In this document: positions 1-12,407 of the stretch, one piece after another | Position numbering within the stretch: position 1 is the first letter of the stretch | How the letters are laid out: the number at the start of each line of letters is the position of its first letter | NCBI GenBank assembly: GCA_025642065.1 | Contig: JAODUP010001194.1 | Location: forward strand, 1-64,000 | Source: Paralvinella palmiformis | Lineage: Eukaryota; Annelida; Polychaeta; Terebellida; Alvinellidae | Reading direction: 5' to 3' | Length of the DNA stretch: 64,000 nucleotides | Program-made: the position numbers and the translations under genes | The notes under the pieces: generated by a model | The model's database searches: none | What the model was told of the DNA's origin: nothing | The model's input: only the letters and a program-made list of their open reading frames with translations

Positions 1-819
1 GGGAACTCAATGGTATATCACTGTTTGGTACTCTTCACATGTTGAATTCTGGGAAAATTTAATTGTATACATAAATACACATGACAGTATTAAAAAAAAT
101 TAAAATTGGATTGAATAGTCAAATAATAATTGGGATGCAATTTGTTTTAGGAAAGGAACTTACATTTGAGCAAACAGTCGAATTATGTATATTCCATTCA
201 TAAAATTTTTCCCAAATCATGATTGGCAGAGTTTGATGAGCTTCCATTTTTATAACTGAGTTTTACTTTAGCTGCGGTTGTAAGACTAAGTCTAATATAA
301 AAAAACAATAAAACAGGTTTATATGGCAGATAAATAAACTCTTCTCACACCTTATTTAAATTTGCGTATTATGCCCAAATTACACTGAAAATAAAAATGC
401 AATTTGTCTCTATATAAAGCCAACATATCAAAACTGCTATAAACCAATAGGTAATGTGTAATGTTTCGATATTATATACAGCAGTGAAAAAGGTGTTTTA
501 AGTTGGTGATTGATTGTTCAATTTAGTTCAATTGGTTTCATGTTGGATTCGTAGTTTATAATTTATTCTTAAATACACTGTAATTAGTCTTATCACCAAT
601 ACTCAGTAGAATAAACTGTTATAAACTTTAAAATTTGGATAGAGCTTACATGATTCACATTGATAGTCATCGGAATTACCAAACCCAATTCCGATCGTTT
701 CTCGTTAATTATATCAATTTTTTATTATTGTTTCAAATTCATTTCCCAATATATAATTTCTTTATTCACTAGACACTTTAAGATTTTTAAATTTACTTGC
801 TCTTATTTTGATAATGCGA
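1..819. other. AT-rich sequence, no gene seen
   Basis: No domain, splice-supported exon or clear repeat is recognisable before the non-LTR fragment that begins near 820. Confidence 0.5.
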
Positions 820-1085
820 ATCGGGGAGGTTTTCAATTTTTGTGGGTTCACTTTTTACATTCCATGTTCCCGTGTTTCCTCAGTCATATTGTGATTGTGC
901 GTTTAATGTTAGACCCCACTGCGGGTAATAAGTTGCCGCCAGATATTATAAATGCGTTGTCTCTAGAAAAGTTTCAATCCTTTCTAAAAACATACGTTTT
1001 CAAGGATGCTTTCACAGATAAGTAATAATTATCGTTTAAATCTCTTATAGGGTTTTTACAGACATATTATTTGGGCTATCATTGC
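820..1085 (+). mobile_element. Non-LTR retrotransposon 3' end (RT C-terminus and 3' UTR)
   Basis: The frame reads NKLPPDIINALSLEKFQSFL then KTYVFKDAF, the WNxLPxxIRxAxSLxxFKxxLKxxLF tail of CR1/Jockey-type polyproteins. The following 3' UTR (taaataattatcgtttaaat-like, then a run to tttgggct) matches the fragment at 24690-24860, so both belong to one family. Confidence 0.7.
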
Positions 1086-1472
1086 GCATCCCCTATAAGT
1101 GTGTCTTGCTAGAGAGAGCAATTTATTAAATATTCATTATTACTAATGTGTTTATTATTAAAATAAATAAAAAATACAGTATGATTACATATTATATTAA
1201 TTTACCCTTCTAGATTTGATTACACTTTCCAAAAATTTTGTACACATTTCAATAAACGTCATTGAATCGGATGTGAAATAAACACTGTGAAAAGAATTCA
1301 TTTCTGTTATCATACAAAGTTTGATTTTTATAAAATGCAAAATATTTCATTGAAAAACATAAGTTTTATCAGTACGATAATAGCGGTAAAACCATAATAC
1401 TCTAGGTTTATCAAATTGATGTTCAAACTGAACAAATAGCTCTTAAACTTCAAGGAGCGGAATCGTTTAATC

Positions 1473-1535
<63 letters not shown>

Positions 1536-1541
1536 TGTATG

Positions 1542-1608
<67 letters not shown>

Positions 1609-1618
1609 TTATTTGTGT
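1473..1618. repeat. (GT)n microsatellite, about 145 bp
   Basis: A nearly pure GT run with occasional TA and TTT interruptions. The long Cys/Val open frame over it is an artefact of the repeat. Confidence 0.97.
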
Positions 1619-1639
1619 GAGCGGTCTAAAATTAAGGAG

Positions 1640-2575
1640 CCAGGGCGTGATTTAGTTAGGTAGATAGATACTAATGAAATAGTTGGTGAAAGGAATAATT
1701 TTGAAATAGAAGCTGGGATAATATGTTGTCGCCAATATTTGATTCTGGTGATCTCCTAATTAAAAATTTAAATAAATATTACTGGAATAAGAATGCCATT
1801 TGAAAATACCTCAAAAGCACGAAAGGAGGTAGCAGAGCGAATTTAGCTACATGCACTTGGATGTGTTGGGGTAATAATTTTTCAAACCGCTAGTTTGACT
1901 CACTCAGCATTTCCAAAAACGCTATCTTTGATTCTTGAAACAAAGAAAATCCGATTTAAATCCGGAAAACTCTCATCCGTGATATTAACGAAATAAATAA
2001 TGTTTTGTCGGCATATCAACAAATTAATTGGTGAAAATAATATTTTTCAGATAAATTATATAAATAGACAAATTTGTCCTTTACTCGTTAAAGGGAAATA
2101 AAAACATACCTTTGGATTTATTCAATATAGTGATTATAAGTTTCTTTTCTTGCTTGTGAAAAACCATATATTTGCGTAAATATGTGTTAAATACAAGAAG
2201 AAGATGGGGTGATGAACGGTTATTAACCCCCTACTATCCGACAATAAGCGTATAACTTGTTAAATTAAATTGTGTTTGTAGAAAGCGTGCATCATTGGCC
2301 TTGCTAGAAACTATTATCGCTCGGTGTAAATTAACAACTGAATCACGTTATGATCATCCAAATAAAATTCCCTAGCTAAGATCTGCCAGATTGAATAATT
2401 CAACTACCAAATAGATGAGTGGGAAATATATTAAGAGAATTAACTTATATCTCACAGTAGTTGGTATTGCTAACAACAGGAAGGAAGCAGTCTAATAAAA
2501 AAGTATGAAAAACCAAACTAAGGAAGGCAGGGGTTAATTGTTCTATAAACACTAATGCTGAGTGACTTCTGGGCC
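1640..2575. other. Intergenic, nothing recognised
   Basis: AT-rich sequence without a supported exon or repeat unit. Confidence 0.4.
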
Positions 2576-2579
2576 AGCG

Positions 2580-3805
2580 TGCTCTCCTGAAATACAAAAT
2601 AGAAATGGCAAAACCAAACTTAATTGCAATAACAGAAACCCTACCCAAGAACCTGAAAAAATCAACACTCAACCCACAACAAGAATACAGCATAGACAAA
2701 TTCAACATGTTCATGGGTAGTCAGAATAAAAGATCGGTTATCATCTACACAGCAAATCATCTCTAAATATCAAAGAAAGATGACCTCACAGAAAGTGAAC
2801 TTGAGGAGCAAATTTGGTGTAACCCCCAAAACAAGGATGAATACTTCCTATTCGGTAATATATACCTCAATCCAAGAGGTACTCAAGCAAATCATGATTA
2901 GTTAAGAACATTAATAATAAGTTGCAACAAGGGCTCGAGAAACATACTAATTGTAGGAAATTTCAACTGGGAATCATGAAATGGAAAATCACAGCGTGAC
3001 ACCATGTTCATTGAAACTCTCCAGGACCATTACCTAAGCCAACACGTGGAGTAATTAACCAGAAACTGATTTGGCCAAAACCCATCATTCGTGGACCTTG
3101 TTATCTCCAGTGAAGAAGACCTAGTGAGAGGTATGAAACATTTAGATCTTATTAGAATATGTGGCTATTTATAGATTCAATCCTTAATTGAAACAGAAAC
3201 AGAGATAGTAAAAAATAAACAACAGAAGTACAGAATAGATAAAGGTGATTTTGTTACAATCAATCAGATGACGAAGAGTACAACTGGGAAAGTGAAACAG
3301 CAGTCATTAATATTGAGATGTCATAGACACGCTTTAAAAAAAGATATGACACAACAATAGAAACATGTATCCCCAAGTATACAATAAAACTTAACAAATG
3401 GAGGAGACCTTGGTGGATGAATAGGGATGCTATAAAACCTTCGAAAAAGAAGTATTGGACCTATAAACTGGACATAAATAAGATTACAACAGATACTGTA
3501 GCAATAATAACACAACACAGAAGGGAAGAATTTCGAGAATATAATAGACAAGTCTAGTTGGCTCTCCCCAATGTTTGCCACTACAGCTTGAAGAAAAAAG
3601 ATACACCCGTAATCACTGCCCCGAGCTGAAGAAACGATTAAGTTGCGAAGGATTAAGACAACATGTACTCAGTCAGCGAATAGTAGACCCCTGGAATGGA
3701 ATACCGGAGGCAGTTGTCATGGTATCTTCGCTGAATGCATTCAAGACTAGGCTGGACACTGGGAAAACCACCATAATCTATACAACCACCGAGCCTAGTT
3801 TATAA
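2580..3805 (+). mobile_element. Non-LTR retrotransposon remnant: endonuclease then C-terminus, RT deleted
   Basis: The plus-strand frames show an apurinic-type endonuclease (PNLIAITETLPKN, EEQIWCN, NILIVGNFNW), broken by stops. A connector follows (WWMNRDAIKPSKKKYWTYKL). The sequence then passes directly to an RT C-terminal tail at 3575-3805 (RIVDPWNGIPEAVV, SLNAFKTRLD). About 2 kb of RT is missing, so this is an internally deleted, dead copy. Confidence 0.75.
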
Positions 3806-4690
3806 AGTAGTATTGCTTAACTGACCTATATCCGGCATTAACCTCATTTACGCAAGTAAAATATAAGTATAAAGTAAGCTAAAAGGATATTTCCTACTGT
3901 AGTCCAAACTTCTTCAAGTAAGTTCAAGTGAGTTATCAGAGTTTGTGTATATCAAGATATTCGTGCATTTTGGGCAAACAATACGTCGCAATCAAATCAT
4001 TTGAGGAACTTATAAACATTATTAATTCTGCGGGTTATCTCCAGTAAGTGAACCCCTGTTTCTACACGATATATGTTCCAGAAACAAACACAAAGGCCAG
4101 ATACACCAATTAGTGACTATAATTTAGATCCCAGAAATATTTATTTGGGTTGCAACACTAGGATCTACACAATTTGATCAATTTACAAATGATCTACTAA
4201 ATGTGGTAATATGCTACTGTTATTACTGTTAATGGACACACCCCTGCTTTGTACGACATTTCATGTACTGGACGTGTCCCATCCGCAAACTGGCTCTCGC
4301 AAGAATATGTAAGTCTGAAGTTTGGAATAAACGAAGTGAAGGAGTTAAACATTGTTTTATATAGTACTAAATATTACAACACTAAATAGCTTTAGACTGG
4401 ATAATCTCAACAATCAAGATCTCACCAACAAGATTGCACTATTTAGTGCACTTTCACTGGAACGTGCCGCCAAGGATTCTCCAACCGTCCACGGAACATA
4501 TACTCTAGTATATACATCCAACACAGTAGTTAACAAAATCGGGTTACGTCATGGTAGAAACTCACATCAAAATTCTTGAAAGAAAAACTAATTCGACTGG
4601 CTGTACAAACTAGGGTAGGTCAGGATATATATATCACTTTGTTGACATTGGTGTACTCGCACCAGCCAGATAATGTGATTACGCGACCCC
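3806..4690. other. Intergenic, unrecognised
   Basis: A 75-codon frame at 4352-4579 has no recognisable domain. Nothing else is supported. Confidence 0.4.
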
Positions 4691-4694
4691 ATAA

Positions 4695-5485
4695 TTCCAA
4701 TAATCAAAGATTGTGGTTCGACACACACTTACAAGTGCTTATCTTCAAATGAAAGTGGATGAATCATCAAAACAAAAGCATATCTGGCAATAAAAACACA
4801 CAAGGGTATCTCCCAACAATACATACTTTTATTCGTTACAGCATCTGCCTCAATAATCTTTGACCCCATCTTACAAGGAATTGATGGTGTGCCAGTATAC
4901 CAAGATGGTATACTGGCCATAGGTAAATAAGACGAAGTTCATCTGAAAAAATCTCAGTCAAGTCTCAGTTATCTACCAAGTTAGCCCTACTCAAACGTTT
5001 GTTGAGGACAAAATCAAATGCTGCTGGTCTAAGGAAGCTAACTCCACTTTCCTAGAAGCAAAGCTGTGTCTATATTCAAAACCTCTACTGCCATCTTATT
5101 ATCCAGATATACCATTAAAGGCAGTCTGTGACACTAGTCCAATTGGCTTAGCTACAGTCTTATCAAACCGCTATCTTGACTGTAATGAATGCCCACTGAT
5201 ATACGCCTCATGTACACTGCTTTTAGTGACTGACAACGGACCAGTACCTCATACTATTTCACCTGAGAAAGATATTCCCCATATGGCAGCCTCCAGAATG
5301 TAGTTATTGGCTCTGGATCTTGCTACCTATGATTACACAATCGAGTTTTGCTCAGCGACTAATCACACTAATGTTGATGGCTTGTCTAGATTACTACTAT
5401 ATTATGCTAACTCACAATGTGGAAGTGGTGACATTGAATTCTTCCAAATGTCACAAATCAATATATTTATTGCCTGTTGAAACAG
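4695..5485 (+). mobile_element. Ty3/gypsy pol fragment (RT and RNase H), frameshifted
   Basis: Across several frames: TLTSAYLQMKVDESSKQKHI resembles the RT palm, VEDKIKCCWSKEA and LKAVCDTSPIGLATVLS are RNase H, and ASCTLLL, YTIEFCSATNHTNVDGLSRL is the RNase H end. Stops and frameshifts interrupt it. No LTR could be identified. Confidence 0.7.
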
Positions 5486-5599
5486 AAGGTAATACATGAG
5501 AAACATACATGATCCAGTTATTATAATAATGTATTCGGCGCTATATTTCTCTTTCAGTCGTAAAAACCATTGCTACAGCAATCATTACTAGTAGGCTTG

Positions 5600-6080
5600 T
5601 AACTCCCTTCTTTATAACATGGCATCTAAGGATATTCTAAAACTTCAGTGTGTTCAGGACGGTTTAGCTAGGGTTGTCAAACGGTGTCCTCTGTTTTCTC
5701 ATTCTGTGCCACTCCTCAAATCACTTCATTGGCTCCCTGTTCAATCTCGCATCATTTTCAAACTCTGCACTATTGCCTATCAAACTCTTTCTTCTGAAGA
5801 ACCTTCATACCCAACCGCAGAGAACTCCCTTCGTCTGCTTTTTAACTTGTTGTCTGTTCCCAGGGTTAAAACTCATGCTGGGACTCATCAAATAGCATAG
5901 TTTCTTTCCGTCACCATTTGAAAACTCACCTTTTCAGACTCGGTTATCCTTCCTGAGTTTCTTTTCCATCTGATCATTGTGTTGAATTTTGCATCGTACC
6001 CGGAGTTTGGCCAACCCCTGTACTAGGTGTGCCACTGAGCTCGATTCTTTTCGAGTATGTTGGCGCTATAGAATTATAAT
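5600..6080 (+). mobile_element. Non-LTR retrotransposon 3' fragment, copy 1
   Basis: The frame reads LKLQCVQDGLARVV, LLKSLHWLPVQSRIIFKLCT then YQTL, the classic CR1/Jockey RT C-terminal block, followed by a 3' UTR ending in a ttggcgctatagaa motif. An internal deletion separates SVPRVKTHAGT from the SSNSIVSF-type tail. Confidence 0.8.
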
Positions 6081-6284
6081 ATTTGATCCTATTTTGAGAA
6101 ACGGGATAAGATCACTATCTAAAACGGATGTCTTATATCCGGGATTCACAACATTTTTCCAACTAAATTCCGTTATCGATTCTAGATGAGATTCGCTTTG
6201 ACATCTGCTATTAATTTATTCAGTAGTCAGATGCCTGATGCCAGCACATAGACAATCTAATTGAACATCGTGGAAAAGGTTGTT

Positions 6285-6763
6285 CTGTGTGCTGCAGGAT
6301 GGCCATGATCGCCGTAGCGCTGTATTCATATCGTACATTGCCAGAAGTATTCACGATGTGCACAGCAACATCTTCAACAATCGTTGAGGAGTATCTGTGC
6401 CCACTTCGACATACCCGAACCGCACCCTATAATCTTTCATCCAGAGTGCTCCGTTCAACTGGTTTTCACTTGCTGTCTGATTGCTGGGTTAAAACTCATT
6501 CCGGCACTCGGGCCTTTTCAGTTGCTGTCCCTATTCTTTGGAATTCACTCCCTAGACATGTTAAGTCATCAAATAGCATAGTTTCTTTCCAATATTATTT
6601 TAAAACTTAACTTTTCAGACTTGCTTATCCCTCCTAACTTTTCAATGCATCCGAACATCTATTGATGAATTTTGCACCATATCCTGACTGTGAGATTGCC
6701 CAGCCCCTGTGCTAAGTTCCCGACTGAGCCCGATTTGTTTCGAGGATATTGGCGCTACAGAAG

Positions 6764-6814
<51 letters not shown>

Positions 6815-6885
6815 GTTGTTGTTGTTGTTGTTGTTGTTGTTATTATTGTTGTTGTTGTTGTTGTTATTATTATCTAATGGTTTGG
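6285..6885 (+). mobile_element. Non-LTR retrotransposon 3' fragment, copy 2, with (TTA)n/(TTG)n tail
   Basis: It reads SSRVLRSTGFHLLSDCWVKT, then GTRAFSVAVPILWNSLPRHV and SSNSIVSFQ, a related but fuller RT C-terminus than copy 1. It shares the 3' UTR (gccactgagc, ttggcgctacagaag) and ends in a TTA/TTG trinucleotide tail of about 105 bp, the usual 3' terminus of such elements. Confidence 0.8.
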
Positions 6886-6889
6886 CAGA

Positions 6890-7345
6890 GCGTTTCCCGT
6901 TATCATTTAAATTAGTCAGCTATGAAGAAAGATTGATAAGGCTAAGATTGCCATCCCATGAGCACCGCAGGAGGGAATGTCGACATGGTCTTAGTATATA
7001 AGATCACGAATGGCATACACAGAAGAGACCCAAGTACGTTTTACACAATGTTGACAGGTTCGAGCACAAGATGGCACATCCAAAAGATGGTTAAATTACA
7101 CGTGAGACTAGGTATCAGACAAAAATGTGTTCGCACAGTGAATGGTCTATACTCGGAACTCGATGCCAGCTGTGTGTTGGACAACCAGAAGTACTAACAG
7201 GCAAACGCTCTATCTTCCGCGTACCTTCAGTATTAAAGTATTACAGTTACTTTAAGTTGGTGGAAATAACTGTATTTATACCAATCACCAAACATAAATG
7301 GTATGACAAAGTAGTCCATTCTTCTAGGATATGAACTGATCTAGA
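6890..7345 (+). mobile_element. Non-LTR retrotransposon RT C-terminal fragment, different family
   Basis: SYEERLIRLRLPSHEHRR, then YKITNGIHRRDPSTFY and HIQKMVKLHVRLGIRQ match the YEERLxxLxLPSLxxRRxRGDMIxxYKI block of another non-LTR clade, the same one seen at 20530-21260. It abuts the trinucleotide tail of the previous element. Confidence 0.7.
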
Positions 7346-7722
7346 CTTATGCAAAACATACATAATAATTAATAGTTAATTTTTAGTAATCATTAATTAA
7401 TAGCTATACTATTGCGATATTATAAGTATCGTGTATATTTCTTAAGCTTGTTGGCCTTCCGGCTTTATATAACTCATAAGCTGCACTCATAGTTACAGAA
7501 CAAAACACACAAGTTGCAAACAGGCGTATATGTTTATTGGACAGACGACGAATTAGCGTTAGAGATAACAAAACAACGCCAAAAAGGGCATTTCCTCGAT
7601 GGAACCTGTTTCCAATAAAGAACTTATTAAAACCAAAACATATTTTAACAAACTTTATTTGGTCTTAACTTGAATGCTCAATGACAAGCGTTACAACGAT
7701 ATATATATATATATATATATAT

Positions 7723-7781
<59 letters not shown>

Positions 7782-8188
7782 CCATTAAAATGGCAGTTGT
7801 ACGTTGTGTCATACTCATAGTATATAAAGGATCTTTTTAACCTTAAATGTCCCCCCCCCTCCATAGTATCATTCTCTGTGTATCCCAGCGTTAACCCAAA
7901 TATTGTTATAGTTTACCAAATATTAGTGTACACTAATTTTAGCAATTATAAATAACCTTTTTTTATAATCGGTAGAAACATTATGTAGACGACTTTAAAG
8001 TTGTGTTATTTGTTGCTGAATGTGATGAATTAATTAATGGCACGGGATGATTGTATGAAATGTTCAGTGTGCGTCCATTGATATTGTGCAGTGAAGTTGT
8101 ATTACCAGTTCTGAATATGTGACGGATTGTGCAAACATTAATAATTCTTCCATATTTTTACTCAGTTAATTTTACATATAAATAAGTG

Positions 8189-8231
<43 letters not shown>

Positions 8232-8591
8232 CGTGAAATAATACAGGGGTTACCTCCCGGGACCATTTCAAGAATATCGTCAAATAAACACATGCACTTT
8301 CCTACTGAAGTTAACCAACGTCTAAATTAATGATGTCATTGTGAATTATTGTTTATGGCGAATCAATTATGTGGTTGTGTTGATGTGTTCTTTGATCAAT
8401 CCACTTATTATCGTTATAAACCTATGTAGTACAATTCTTGAGTAGGTACCTCTTTACTTGCGAGAACACAGACCAATCGCATTCTTACAATTTTTGTGAT
8501 TATACCAATATTCTGAAAAATTGTTACCTTTAAGAAAGTTTATATCATCTATGAGGAAAATGGTTGTAAATGGAAATTGCGGAATAAACTC

Positions 8592-8624
<33 letters not shown>

Positions 8625-9142
8625 AAAGAGGACACTGAATGGCCTAAATTGTGCCGATGTGTCGTTAAACAACATTCAGCTATCTATAAAGACAGAAATA
8701 TTCTACGGTCATCCACGCAAGGGGGTAATCTAATAAACTAGGAGGCGCCACTTGCATGGCTTCTGATTTGAGTGAACAGTGAAAAGTTTAAATTAGTCAA
8801 ACTATCATCATTTGTTGATAATAAGGAAGATAAGGATATGACGGCATAAGACCTTCACATATTAGGAAAGAGTTGGACACTTTAAATCATCTTTTCATCA
8901 AACGTAATGGTATTTTTACCGATAAAACATACCACTTCCGGAACACGAACAGCGCTACACGGGCTTCGTCTAGCCGTTATACAGAACCCAGCATGTACCA
9001 GTAATTTGTATTCGATCCACAGAGCAACAATGAATGTGTGTGTGTGAGTGCGTGCGTGCGTGCGTGCGTGCGTGTGTATGTGTGCGTGTGTGCGTGTGTG
9101 CTGTGTGTGTTGGATGAATACATCCGTTTCTAATAACACAGA
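7346..9142. other. Intergenic, 3' flank of SULT, with microsatellites
   Basis: It holds (TA)n at about 7698-7722, (GT)n at 7724-7779, (TA)n at 8193-8230, (CTAT)n at 8593-8624, and (GT)/(GC) runs at 9033-9110. No exon is recognised. Confidence 0.6.
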
Positions 9143-9733
9143 TCATTCAAATTCTAAACTGATTCCAAAAGGCTCGATTGCGTCTTTGTAGGATTTTTCA
9201 ACGGCTTCAGATTGTTCTTGGGAAAAATAATTCTTCCAATCTCCGATCTTCCCTTTTCTCATAAAAGGTGAAATTTGCATATTAAAAGTACCGGTTAGCG
9301 TCTTATTTACCATATTATTGTGACGCATGGAATCAAAAGATAGCTGTAGACTGATGTCATCCATGATATTTTCTGGTAGCATTTTACCCAAGAACTTGGA
9401 AACACCTTTAATGACGTCAGTCATTCGGTGATGCATGTCTTCGTATTTTATCAACATAACATTAGGCTTGTCTTTATACTGTAGCCAACTAGAATACCAT
9501 TGGAAATAGTCGCCGTACGTGATGTGTTTTGTTTTGTATAACTCGAAGAAATCATCCCAAGTCCCACTGAAGTTACCAAGATTGTAGGACATTCTATAGA
9601 AATGATAGAATGAGACGAGAGTATCTTTCGGGTTACGGATACCAATTATGACCTTGACCTTTCCTATCTCAATCTGCTTACGAAATGTTTCACTCCGAAG
9701 ATGTGTCTTCATCAGATAGGGATGTGACAACAT
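9143..9733 (-). CDS. SULT coding exon 3 (last)
   Basis: The acceptor is TTGCAG directly before ATG TTG; the exon encodes MLSHPYLMKTHL through to FGISLEFE and a TGA stop. It carries the catalytic His, the 3'-phosphate site and the RKGxxGDWK signature. The preceding intron is only 167 bp and includes a (CA)n run. Confidence 0.95.
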   Translation of the reverse strand: MLSHPYLMKTHLRSETFRKQIEIGKVKVIIGIRNPKDTLVSFYHFYRMSYNLGNFSGTWDDFFELYKTKHITYGDYFQWYSSWLQYKDKPNVMLIKYEDMHHRMTDVIKGVSKFLGKMLPENIMDDISLQLSFDSMRHNNMVNKTLTGTFNMQISPFMRKGKIGDWKNYFSQEQSEAVEKSYKDAIEPFGISLEFE

Positions 9734-10539
9734 CTGCAACTATAAATGCATACGCACTCACAGACACACACACTCACTCTCTTTCACACACACACACACA
9801 TACACACACACACACACTACGATAAAGTTGTTAATAATTATAATTATAATTTCAAAAAGCAAGAGCTATAAGTACACATTAGATATACAAAGAGAGATAC
9901 CATTTCGATGCCAGTGTGAGAACTGTCAAGTTTCAATTCCAGATACGGAAATCTACGATCTAAAGGCACAGAACGTGCTAGAGTCATCTTACTGTTGTTA
10001 CAGACCAACCATATTAGTTCTTGTAACCACGTAGTACCTGGAAGTAGAACAAGTTTGGTGTTGTTAAAAGTTAAAATAATATCTGTGAGCGAGCAGCTAG
10101 ATGTTGGTTTGAGTGAGTGGGTGAGTGGGTGAGTGAGTGAGTGAGTGAGTGGTTGGGTGGTTGGGTGTGTGAGTGAGTGAGTGAGTGAGTGAGTGAGTGT
10201 GAGTGAGTGAGTGAGTGAGTGAGTGAGTGAGTGAGTGAGTGAGTCAGTCAGTCAGTCATCAGTCAGTCAGTCAGTCAGTCAGTGAGTCAGTCAGTGAGTC
10301 AGTCAGTCAGTCAGTGAGTCAGTCAGTCAGTCAGTCAGTGAGTGAGTCTCTCTACATCACCAACAATCGTAGTGAATTCCAAATTAATTAATATTTGTCC
10401 CTATCATTTGGTTATCCTATCAGTGTAATCAGCAAACAATATGTTTCTAATTAATGTATTCATTATTTAACGTATTGTCCTACCTGTATGCAAATATATT
10501 TTCTTGTTGGTAAGACAGTTGATGCTATTATTATTATTG

Positions 10540-10611
<72 letters not shown>

Positions 10612-12344
10612 AATTATATTATATTTTTATTAGTAGTAGTAGTATTAGTAGTAGTAGTAGTAGCAGAGAGCTTAAATATAGAGAGGTGTCACTCTTCCCG
10701 CGCCATGTTGAATTTTGAACCAGTGGCGCACCAAGCGACCGGGGGTATTTCTCAGATAAACAAAAGCTCTCTGGTTGTCCGCATGTGATCGTGTACATGT
10801 GTGCGTATGGTTGAAATAAATTGCCAATACTAGTACTATATGTTAAATGATCACATACCCTCTTGTTAATTAACACTTAAATTGTGCACACATAATATCG
10901 AAAACAAACAAAGTTCTGAAACTATATATAAAGAATTAAGTGATTTCACAGCCTAGTCACTTAATTCATAGCCTATAATTTGCGATCACTTCACAGCTGA
11001 TCAGGAAAATAACTGAATGTGGTTTAGGTTATTTCACAGCCTATTTTCTTTTGTGTGTGGAAGGCGTTTTTTAATGAAAACAATTAGATATATTTGAGTT
11101 AATGCATATAAACATACCTTGATCATATGTCAGTTTATCAGGATCCATTAATTTTTATTTATTTGGATATATACATATACTGATATATACAGCTATTATA
11201 ACGCAACCATAACACAATTCATTACAAACTTCCCATCATATATTCATCATGTCCGTTTATTATATATTAACTTATAAGTTCATTTAAAGTCTACACCTCA
11301 ATAATATATAGACCAATATAGGCCAAAGAATATACGTGGAATATTAACAATGTTTATGTTTACGTTAACATGTTAGAAATAGAAAAATCAGTACTTTCAT
11401 ACAATAAGCCGCATCAAATATGTTGTGCCATGGGGTCATCTACAGTTTCAATGTCATTTGTTATCAAATGGACAGAATAACCCAAATTGCTTCCAGCTCT
11501 AAACAACCACTACTATAAAAATATGACATTTAGTCCAGATCAGTGAACTGTTTAAAGTTAGACAGAATATACCCAGAGGTGTAATAGACACATGCATTGA
11601 CTACGGTAAAAGAAAACTCAAAATCATCTATCACATCCAACACCAGCAAATCTGTAACCAAGAGATTGGCCTGTTTACATGGTATCTCATCATCATAGAA
11701 TTTCAAGAACTGAAACAGAACAATACCTTGTAAAATAATGACTTGAACCAAGTGCACAAACAATGTGTAAACATACATCATAGAACTTCAAGGACTGAAA
11801 CAGATCAACAAGTTATGAAGAGAAGTATACCAATTAAAGCACATGAGCTGAACAGTTAGGTACTACTAATTCAGGTGCTGGTCATCCTTTTTTGTATTAA
11901 GATATGAAAAGGGCTGACAAAATTTTCATGGGTTTGATGCCTTGTTTATTGGTATTATAAAATTAATTAAATTAATTTTATAATACCAATTTGTAATATG
12001 TTTCACCGTTAATATTTATAAATATTAATTACCATCACAGCTGGTCCTGTCTCCTGTATAGGTCTCCTATCTGTTAATACCTTCCTCTTTGATTTCAGTG
12101 GATGCATGCGGTGGATTTGGTACATCAAAAATAGTTGGAATAGCATTCTGGATAAGTTTATCTCTTGCTTGGTTCATGAATTCCGTTTCAGTGAAATGCA
12201 TATCATATATTCTACAATTAGTATTCAAGTAATTTAAATCCTTCCTCATCATATATCTGAACGACAACATCTTTTACTTCTGTCAATAGAAATAATAACA
12301 AAATGAATGTTTCTACTACTATTTGAGGTATTTAATAATTAAGT

Positions 12345-12407
<63 letters not shown>

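Noticed and set aside
1475..1663. 62-codon Cys/Val-rich frame
   Set aside because: It is a (GT)n microsatellite read as codons.
4352..4579. Frame with a vague similarity to DIRS-type recombinases (DLTNKIALFSALS)
   Set aside because: Only a dozen residues look similar and no catalytic residues are visible.
6672..7001. Leu- or Tyr-rich frames
   Set aside because: They are the TTA/TTG tail of a non-LTR element joined by chance to flanking frames.
9451..9645. Second minus-strand frame inside SULT exon 3
   Set aside because: It is a shadow in another frame of the SULT coding exon, which has complete sulfotransferase motifs.
10488..10788. Poly-Ile/Leu and Ser-rich frames
   Set aside because: They are products of the TTA/TAG trinucleotide array.
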